Position numbers and translations under genes: made by a program | IMG/VR virus record: IMGVR_UViG_3300048818_000045 | Coordinates: 1-34,576 of that record | Source: a virus | Strand: one strand, 5' to 3' | Length of the DNA stretch: 34,576 bases | The notes under the pieces: model-generated | Told to the model about the DNA's origin: nothing | Seen by the model: the letters and a program-made list of their open reading frames with translations, nothing else | Database searches by the model: none | Shown: positions 28,512-34,576 of the stretch, one piece after another | How the letters are laid out: each line of letters opens with the position of its first letter | How positions within the stretch are numbered: the first letter of the stretch is position 1

Positions 28512-31500
28512 ATGGGCGACTTCGGACCATTAGAACTAAAGATCCCCGTTTCCGTTCCGGGCATGGCTGAGTTTGAGAAACTCGGCAGCGTTACGGATTC
28601 GCAGACGGATAGGACTAAGCGCCTATCCGCCGCGCTACAGGACTATCTCGCCAAGCATCAGAATGTTATATCTGCGGGGAAGACTTACGCCGACCAGCAG
28701 GCTAAGATAGCGGATCTTTCCGAAAAGTACTGGGATCAGCAGACGCGCGCCATGATGCGCATGAACTCCGCGCACGAGGCGGCAATTAAAGAACAGGTCA
28801 AGCGAGAGGCTGACCTAGCCAAACAACGCGAGTCCGCCAATCAGGCTCAGGCCAATTCCATACAGAAATGGATTACCAGCCCAATGGCTGCCGCTGGCGA
28901 TGCGGCTAAAAACTTCGCTCTTCGTTTCGGCGAGGCGGGCATACAGGCCGTTGGGGCGGGCATAGGCGTTGCCGCTCTCGGCGCGGCTATCTTCAAGTTA
29001 ACCAGCGAAGTATCTCAATACGCTAGGGAGCAGTCCAATTTAGCAGCCAGCACCGGCATGAGTGTGGCTGAGGTACAGAAGTTTTCGCGCATGGCAGAAA
29101 TCGCTGGCGTACCGGTAACCGGTTTGATGCGCGCTGTTCGCCAGATGTCGCAAGCAATGGCAGAAGGCGGCGAGGAGGGAAAGAAACAGCAAAAGGCTTT
29201 GCGTGAATTAGGCGTTGACTACCAGAAATTCGGAGATGACGTAGGTGCGCTGTTTGAGGAGACCGCCCGTAAACTACAGGCAATGCCCCAGGGCGGAGAA
29301 AAAAACTGGATTGCTCAAACCCTTGGATTTGGAGGACGCGGAGGCGCTGGCTCTATAATGCCAGTGATAAATCAGTTCGCGGAACTGGAACAGCATATCC
29401 ACGGCGTTATGACCGACGCCGACATACAGCGCGCTACATTGTATGCGCAGAAGGTCAGCGAGCTTGGGCAGTGGGTTGACCAACTTAAGCAAAAGTTGGC
29501 AATGCCATTTATTCTCGATATCACGTTTCGCGATGGACCCGCGCTTGGGCTGTTGCGTAAGTTAGGGTTTGGTTACCCAACAAGCGGCATTCCGACTAAC
29601 GATCCGCATGCCATCGGATATACAGGTGGTGGATCTAAGGGTTCCGGTGGATATCCCGATTACTTAGTGTCAGACAGTGCCGCTAACGATACTATTGAAA
29701 TTCCTGTAACGAAAAGCAATGCCGAGTTGCGTGCTGCCGCGCTAGCCGCATCGGCAACGGCAACGCAGGCACGCATCAAGCAGTTGCTTGCAACGGAAGC
29801 GCAGCGCGGTGGCCGGGATAGCCAGATCGGACAACTCCAGGCGCATCTTTCGACCATACCCTCATATGAATCATTAAGTGCGGATGCTGTGCGCCGGGAC
29901 GTAAGCAAGGATGTGCAAGACAGACAGCAGACCGAGGCTAAGATTCGTGGCATTCAGGCGGCTGTAAAGGCCGAAGAGAAATTGGCGGAAGCCCGTAAGC
30001 AAGCCACTGCGTGGACCGAACGTGCTAAAGAGGCCGAAGACAAGGCCGGGAACCGCACACCGCTTGAGCGCCGGATGGGAGAGTATACCGCAATAGAAGA
30101 CCAACGCAAAGCGCGGATGGCAGAACTTCAGAAAACATTTCCGGGTGGTGTCCCTGCTGATTTACAGCAAAGCGCCACGAATGCGGCGTTGATGGAACAG
30201 GCAGGAAGCATCAAGAAATACAACGAAGCAATCGCAAAGGCGACCGATGAAATAAATAAACTGTACAGCAAGATGCAGTTCGATGTCACGGAGGAAGCCA
30301 AGCAGGGGCTAACTAAAAACCTGAAAGACTTCTCCATCGACCATCCATTGATAAGCCGCATGCTTGAAGACGCTACTCCGACTGCTCCGTACATTCCCGG
30401 AATGGATACCCAGGATCGTATTAAGCGGTTACAGATAGCCAGCGGCGCGCAACTGAAGTTCGCCCAAATGCGAACAGCTACCGAAGGTGGCAGAATCGGC
30501 CTGTCGCAGTCGATGGATGACGAGGAAGCCAAGAAGGTATACGACTTTCAGAAGCAATACAACGATACCGTACTTGAAGGCCAGAATCGACAACGCGCAA
30601 ACGAGAAAGCGCTGGAGGAGTTACAGGACCGCCGTTACTCGAACGCCATCAAGTATGAAGAGCAGATGGCGGATTTGCGGCTCAAGCAGGAGCAGGAATT
30701 CGCCAGCAAGGGCGTCGAGTTATTTCACGCACTGACAACAGGTCACGGTGCATCGTTCGTTCGTGGACAGGCCGTCCACATGGGCGATACTGTGATGAGC
30801 AACTTCCTACAGCAATACGTTGCCCCCACCGCGTTAAAGATGATTCCGCAGGCAGGCGAAGGATTCCTTGGCAACCTGCTTAAAGGTACGCCGTTCGCGA
30901 TGGGTAGGGATGACCCGGCGATGGCGGCCAAGGACAACGCGGAGAAGATAAAGGAAAACAGCGACAAGACAGCGTTCAATACCAGTTCGATGGATCAACT
31001 GAATGCCCAAATCGCCACGATGGTTAGCCTGTTCGGCGGTACGCCGTCCAACGTGCCGACCGATGCAAGCGCCAACCTTAGCCCGCTCAGTACAGCGCTA
31101 GGCGGTCCCGCAACGCTGGCCGGAGCCGTCATAGGGACGCTAGGACTAGGCAGCGCGGGCCTCAGTGGCACAGCGGGCGCGCTAGGGGCCACAGCGTCGA
31201 ATCTGACGGGTGGGCCAACCAGCATGATTGGCTCGATACTGAAGTCGGTGGGACTGGGCGGTTCTCCGTCCACTGGCGCGTCCGGTTCTTCCGCGCTTAG
31301 CGCCATCGCAGGATTGTTCGTCGGTGGCCCGTCCGGTACGGTCCAAGCCGGCGCACAGGCGCAGACGGACGCCATAATCAACGGCATCGTGACAAATCCG
31401 CTTGGGTCGCCCGTAGCAATGCCGGGGATGCCTGATCTGTCCAGCAGTCCATACGGGCTGTCGTGGCCCGGAACAGACATCGATGGGGGCTGGGGCGCAC

Positions 31501-32336
31501 AGGCGCTGCCGGGGATGCCTGACATATCCGGCAGCAGCCCATGGAATGCAAATAACATGGGGCCGGCATCATCTCCTAGTGGCGTTGCAGCAGCCGCTGG
31601 ACTTACCGCATCGGCGTCTAGCGGTATGTCAAAAACATCCGGGGAATTCGCTAGCGGCGTAAAGGACCCAATTGGCGTGCTGTTTGGCCAGGGCGGTACC
31701 TACTCGCCCAATACCGCGCAGACAGCTGGCGCGATTGTAGGATTAGCTGGTGCTGGATTCGGCGCGTTCAAGGGTATCTCAGAAATGACCAAAGGCGGCG
31801 CGCAGAACATCGCTGGGGGACTCGGGACCACGCTAATGTCCGTAGCGCCATTGACTGGTCCAGCAGCACCTTTCGTGATGGCTGCTGGCCTGTTATCCTC
31901 AGTCGTATCGGCGGCCTTCGGTGACCCGCGCGCCAATCGCGCAAAGTCGATTGCGAACAAGTTGGAGTATTCACAATTCATGGCCCCCGAGGCGCTGAAT
32001 GTCACAATGGACACGACCGGGAACTTTGCGGACTACGGCAACAATGGGCAGGCGCGCGGGTCCGATTTAAGTCCGTGGCCTATCGTCCAACAGCCGTACT
32101 ACGATCCGTCGAACCATACGTGGGTACCGGGCAGAATCCTTTCGCAATTCGGGGGACCTTCTGGCATCACGTCAACTCCTGCTCCGACCGTGAATATCGC
32201 GGCGCTGGATTCGCAGAGTTTCCACGATGCCATGACGCGCAACTCGGACATGCTGGAAGACGTCATGACGCACGTGGCGAGCAAGGCTAGCGGGCCGTTT
32301 CTGGGGACGTTGAGGAATCAGTTGGGAAGCGCGTAA
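28512..32336 (+). CDS. Tape measure protein
   Basis: The 1274-residue protein is the longest in the window and follows the chaperones, as tape measures do. It has a charged coiled-coil N-terminus (about 30-125), a hydrophobic segment (141-161, GIQAVGAGIGVAALG), further coiled coils (about 420-600), and Ala/Gly/Ser-rich stretches with more hydrophobic runs (about 840-960 and 1060-1140). It sets tail length and helps deliver DNA across the host envelope. At about 1.5 angstrom per residue the tail would be roughly 190 nm. The stop of the T gene is 1 nt upstream. Confidence 0.9.
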   Translation: MGDFGPLELKIPVSVPGMAEFEKLGSVTDSQTDRTKRLSAALQDYLAKHQNVISAGKTYADQQAKIADLSEKYWDQQTRAMMRMNSAHEAAIKEQVKREADLAKQRESANQAQANSIQKWITSPMAAAGDAAKNFALRFGEAGIQAVGAGIGVAALGAAIFKLTSEVSQYAREQSNLAASTGMSVAEVQKFSRMAEIAGVPVTGLMRAVRQMSQAMAEGGEEGKKQQKALRELGVDYQKFGDDVGALFEETARKLQAMPQGGEKNWIAQTLGFGGRGGAGSIMPVINQFAELEQHIHGVMTDADIQRATLYAQKVSELGQWVDQLKQKLAMPFILDITFRDGPALGLLRKLGFGYPTSGIPTNDPHAIGYTGGGSKGSGGYPDYLVSDSAANDTIEIPVTKSNAELRAAALAASATATQARIKQLLATEAQRGGRDSQIGQLQAHLSTIPSYESLSADAVRRDVSKDVQDRQQTEAKIRGIQAAVKAEEKLAEARKQATAWTERAKEAEDKAGNRTPLERRMGEYTAIEDQRKARMAELQKTFPGGVPADLQQSATNAALMEQAGSIKKYNEAIAKATDEINKLYSKMQFDVTEEAKQGLTKNLKDFSIDHPLISRMLEDATPTAPYIPGMDTQDRIKRLQIASGAQLKFAQMRTATEGGRIGLSQSMDDEEAKKVYDFQKQYNDTVLEGQNRQRANEKALEELQDRRYSNAIKYEEQMADLRLKQEQEFASKGVELFHALTTGHGASFVRGQAVHMGDTVMSNFLQQYVAPTALKMIPQAGEGFLGNLLKGTPFAMGRDDPAMAAKDNAEKIKENSDKTAFNTSSMDQLNAQIATMVSLFGGTPSNVPTDASANLSPLSTALGGPATLAGAVIGTLGLGSAGLSGTAGALGATASNLTGGPTSMIGSILKSVGLGGSPSTGASGSSALSAIAGLFVGGPSGTVQAGAQAQTDAIINGIVTNPLGSPVAMPGMPDLSSSPYGLSWPGTDIDGGWGAQALPGMPDISGSSPWNANNMGPASSPSGVAAAAGLTASASSGMSKTSGEFASGVKDPIGVLFGQGGTYSPNTAQTAGAIVGLAGAGFGAFKGISEMTKGGAQNIAGGLGTTLMSVAPLTGPAAPFVMAAGLLSSVVSAAFGDPRANRAKSIANKLEYSQFMAPEALNVTMDTTGNFADYGNNGQARGSDLSPWPIVQQPYYDPSNHTWVPGRILSQFGGPSGITSTPAPTVNIAALDSQSFHDAMTRNSDMLEDVMTHVASKASGPFLGTLRNQLGSA

Positions 32337-32355
32337 CTTCTACGGCTGGACGCTG

Positions 32356-32401
32356 GTCATTAAAGCGGATGCCTAGTCGTTTCGCTATCCGCTTCAATGA
32401 C
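32356..32401. terminator. Hairpin between convergent genes, possible terminator
   Basis: GTCAT (32356-32360) pairs with ATGAC (32397-32401), then a 2x2 internal loop, then AAGCGGAT (32363-32370) with ATCCGCTT (32387-32394), 8 bp, with a 16-nt loop. It lies between the tape-measure stop and the end of a leftward gene. The flanking T-runs are poor, so its strength is unclear. The rest of 32337-32471 shows nothing. Confidence 0.45.
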
Positions 32402-32471
32402 TTTGACGTTCCCCCGCTACGTACTTGATGGCAACCCTTATTGTTGTGATGCTTCCTTGTTTTCACGGCTC

Positions 32472-32879
32472 TTAGTACGTCGCCGCAGGGTAAGGCAGCT
32501 TTACGGTCTTTGTTACCTCCATCTGCCCCATGACAGCCGTGACCGAGATAGAATTGATGGTCACTCCGGGCACGTCGGCCAACATCCACGGCATCAGGGA
32601 AACGCGGTTGCCGTCCACGACCGTGGTGTATGGTATCGACGCAGTAGCTGTTCCGGCGTGACCATCCAGCGAAAACGATACGGTTGCCTTGTACGAATCG
32701 ACTATCACGTCCGGGCTGGACGAGAAGAGGACCAATACGCCAGCGGTACCGGTACAGAACTTGCCGTCCTGAAGTTGCGATAGCGGCGGCGTGCAGCCGA
32801 CCGGGAAGTATTGAAAGTTGACCTCGGCAGCGAATGCCGGGGCGATTAACAGCAGTGCGGAAAGCAGCAAACGTTTCAT
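32472..32879 (-). CDS. Secreted beta-rich protein, leftward
   Basis: A 135-residue protein with a signal peptide (MKRLLLSALLLIAPAFAA, AxA-type cleavage near residues 17-18). The mature part is a beta-rich domain of about 115 residues with two cysteines that may form a disulphide (C29 and C42), reminiscent of an Ig-like fold. AAGGAGATAACC precedes the ATG, an excellent ribosome binding site. As a small exported phage protein in a tail cluster it may block superinfection or alter host surface receptors; this is inference. Confidence 0.7.
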   Translation of the reverse strand: MKRLLLSALLLIAPAFAAEVNFQYFPVGCTPPLSQLQDGKFCTGTAGVLVLFSSSPDVIVDSYKATVSFSLDGHAGTATASIPYTTVVDGNRVSLMPWMLADVPGVTINSISVTAVMGQMEVTKTVKLPYPAATY

Positions 32880-32957
32880 GGTTATCTCCTTTGATTTTAG
32901 ATGTTGAGCCTCACGTTCTCAACCTGTGCGCGTTCCGGCTGCAAACCGTTCGCGCCG

Positions 32958-32999
32958 CGCTACTGTGTGCCCGGAGGGCATGACGTGCCGAGAGGCACA
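32958..32999. other. Two small hairpins between leftward genes
   Basis: TGCCC/GGGCA with a 3-nt loop is followed by GTGCC-GAGA-GGCAC with a GNRA tetraloop. They lie in the 129-nt gap 32880-33008 between leftward genes. No T-run follows on either strand. They could be RNA structure elements with no known role. Confidence 0.3.
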
Positions 33000-33008
33000 T
33001 CAGAGGAT

Positions 33009-33368
33009 TTAAAAACTGTAGTCGTAGTACTTTTCGCGAACGCCGATAAGTAATCCGCGCCCACCCCTGTCTCTGAATCCGCGCTTGGTCTTGCGAAACA
33101 CCGTAACAGGAGTATTTGGATTCGGGGCGTACTCATAATGCTGCGATTCGCACATACCGTTCTTGTCTATCCTTGTGGCGCTGTCCTCTTGTACGTGGAT
33201 TTGGCATGGCGTAACCTTCGTGATTGTTCCTGGACGGCGGTCGGTCCACGAAAGCATCGTTACGCCGACGCCGACAGTGGGCTTGATTGGTTCGCCGTCC
33301 TTAGCTACAACCGTGCGGCTGTACATGTGATTCGTCAAACTTCCTGTTTCCGTACCGGCTTTCATCAT
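33009..33368 (-). CDS. Conserved phage hypothetical protein
   Basis: A 119-residue protein. GTETGSLTNHMYSR at the N-terminus, a WTDRRPGTI strand, VQEDSATRIDKNGMCESQ and the C-terminal KRGFRDRGGRGLLIGVREKYYDYSF form a recognisable family of small phage- and plasmid-encoded proteins of unknown role. AAGGAGA lies upstream of the two adjacent ATGs. It is the first gene of a leftward pair; transcription probably starts in the 33369-33498 gap, where no clear promoter was seen. Confidence 0.75.
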   Translation of the reverse strand: MMKAGTETGSLTNHMYSRTVVAKDGEPIKPTVGVGVTMLSWTDRRPGTITKVTPCQIHVQEDSATRIDKNGMCESQHYEYAPNPNTPVTVFRKTKRGFRDRGGRGLLIGVREKYYDYSF

Positions 33369-33498
33369 CTTCTTTTCTCCTTGCCCGTTTGCAGCGGGTA
33401 ATTACAATATCGCACGGTTGTGATCGTAACGCAAGAGGCGGAATGAAGATAGTAGCGAAGGATTAGCGAAACGTGATGATTACAAAAGGAATAAAGTC

Positions 33499-33744
33499 AT
33501 GGGCACGGTAATGGAAATGCCGAAAAGGACGTACGTTGCCAAGTTGCATGAGGTGCAATCGGAGACCGGTGTATTTAAGACAGCGGGGACGCTGGATGGA
33601 TTTATCGACCTCGCCGTACCTCGCGGTGGCACGTATCAGTTAAACCTGAGCGAGGCGCGCGGTTTAATTGCGGCGCTGAGCGGAACAATCGCCGACGTGG
33701 AAGCCAACTGTATGTACGAGCGGGATAGCCTACTGGTGAAGTAA
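33499..33744 (+). CDS. Conserved phage hypothetical protein
   Basis: An 81-residue protein. The segment IDLAVPRGGTYQLNLSEARGLIAALSGTIADVEANC has the pattern of small phage proteins that carry an EA-x-x-LI-x-x-L helix. Function is unknown. AAAGGA is present upstream at good spacing. It lies between a leftward pair and a rightward tail gene, with a 95-nt gap downstream. Confidence 0.62.
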   Translation: MGTVMEMPKRTYVAKLHEVQSETGVFKTAGTLDGFIDLAVPRGGTYQLNLSEARGLIAALSGTIADVEANCMYERDSLLVK

Positions 33745-33792
33745 TAGTTGGAAAGTTGGGGGCGGCCCGAAAGGCAGGTTTGCTGAAGACTT

Positions 33793-33812
33793 GGCTTCGG
33801 ACAAGGGAAGCC
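33793..33812 (+). other. Small stem-loop before the tail-tip gene
   Basis: GGCTTC (33793-33798) pairs with GAAGCC (33807-33812), 6 bp with an 8-nt loop, in the 95-nt gap between the two rightward genes. No T-run follows. Confidence 0.3.
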
Positions 33813-33839
33813 GCGTTCGTCTTGAAATAACTTCTCACC

Positions 33840-34576
33840 ATGGCAGGCATCCTACCTCTTATCCGGGGCACCGCAACCGCCCTCTACCCTCTCACGCGCA
33901 ACGTTCTGTACAACTCCGGCGTGAATATAGCTTGGGCTGCGTCCGAGCAGCGGTACCGAAAGATCCCGCCGCTGACAACGCTTCAGTTCGTCTATAACAA
34001 TCTCACGAAGGCCGACAAAAACACCCTAACGACGTTCTTTGAGACGCAGAAGGGAATGTTCGACCCGTCCTGGTTCCTCGTGCTCGGGCTGGCTGATACG
34101 GGAACGATAAGCGCAGCATCGCACAACCTGACCATCGCGCATCGCAAGTTTCTTGGATCGATGGTCGTTGGTCAGTCAGTCTACGTCGCTGGTGCTGGCG
34201 TGGCTGGTGCTCCACTCATCACCACAATCAGCGGCTACACTTCACCCACGCAGGTAACGCTGACCGCTGCGGCTTCCACTGGCGTCAGCGGGGCTGATAC
34301 GCGGTGGGGCACGTACTACGGCAACATGGCGCTGACGGCGGATTCGTTCGAGGCTACGGAAACGCTGAGTACCACGTACACCGTAAAGTTCAACGCGCGG
34401 CAGACGCAGAATCCAGGCATCGCCACCCCGAGCATCGGTGCGAACTACCCCACGCTTTCCGTGGGGTTGACGGCGCAACGTCCGTACACGCAGGCGCGGC
34501 GCTTCTACACAATGATCGCCGACCAGCCATCAGGCCCACGGTACGCCTTCGAGTACTATGACGCCGGATTCGCCAA
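33840..34576 (+). CDS. Distal tail / tail-tip protein, cut by window end
   Basis: The frame is open from the ATG at 33840 to the window edge (about 245 residues visible). A segment near residue 45-75 (IPPLTTLQFVYNNLTKADKNTL, then FFETQKGMFDPSWF) matches the LxFxxLsxaDxxtLxxFFexxkG pattern of distal tail and minor tail proteins. A Thr/Val/Ala-rich stretch follows (about 95-150). It lies past the tape measure, where tail-tip genes begin. No convincing ribosome binding site is seen. The end is outside the window. Confidence 0.7.
   Translation, partial: MAGILPLIRGTATALYPLTRNVLYNSGVNIAWAASEQRYRKIPPLTTLQFVYNNLTKADKNTLTTFFETQKGMFDPSWFLVLGLADTGTISAASHNLTIAHRKFLGSMVVGQSVYVAGAGVAGAPLITTISGYTSPTQVTLTAAASTGVSGADTRWGTYYGNMALTADSFEATETLSTTYTVKFNARQTQNPGIATPSIGANYPTLSVGLTAQRPYTQARRFYTMIADQPSGPRYAFEYYDAGFA

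Noticed and set aside
30995-31558. Leftward 187-residue reading frame
   Set aside because: It is a low-complexity Pro/Ser/Ala shadow of the Ala/Gly-rich part of the tape measure gene.

Overview
The window is a contiguous piece of a tailed-phage genome (Caudoviricetes), most likely a siphovirus. It carries a large terminase, portal, scaffold, P22-like coat protein, MuF-like head protein, tail-completion proteins, tail tube, a frameshifted tail chaperone pair, a 1274-residue tape measure and the start of a tail-tip gene, in the usual order. No integrase, polymerase, lysis gene or CRISPR array is visible, so lifestyle is undecided. The host is unknown. The DNA is moderately GC-rich and two exported proteins have Sec-type signal peptides; one ends in an Ala-Ala-Gln pattern that is common in Acidobacteriota, but this is weak evidence.

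Layout. (1) 40-1325: ten tRNA genes in one orientation, all with encoded CCA (Asp, Glu x2, Lys x2, Asn, Val, Arg x2, and a class II tRNA with a UAU anticodon), interrupted by a freestanding HNH endonuclease gene. (2) 1326-3438: a promoter candidate and small early-type genes, including a winged-helix protein and several zinc-ribbon miniproteins. (3) 3461-5700: two overlapping DNA methyltransferases, the first with a ParB-like N-terminus. (4) 6983-5745: a leftward three-gene operon ending in a rho-independent terminator, with a DUF3489 protein last. (5) 7125-12713: small terminase, large terminase split by an HNH intein, small head genes and portal. (6) 12746-17565: an accessory island inside the head module, with a CCHC zinc-knuckle protein, an XRE-like HTH, a TPR/glycosyltransferase/FkbM-methyltransferase fusion and a bacterioferritin-like protein. 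(7) 17612-26416: scaffold, coat, decoration or connector candidates, a leftward J-domain protein, MuF-like protein and tail completion. (8) 26419-32336: tail tube, G/GT chaperones with an A AAA AAC slippery site, tape measure. (9) 32472-34576: two leftward genes (one secreted), a small gene and a tail-tip gene cut by the window end.

Points most worth a second look: four tRNAs with C instead of the near-universal U at position 33; the class II UAU tRNA; a degenerate bacterioferritin-like protein about 1.3 kb upstream of the coat gene; the three-domain glycosyltransferase-methyltransferase; a recurring SD-less start placed 6 nt after a good -10 box, which suggests leaderless transcripts; and a textbook -1 frameshift cassette. 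Functions are by-eye family recognition without database searches. Unrecognised genes are labelled so.
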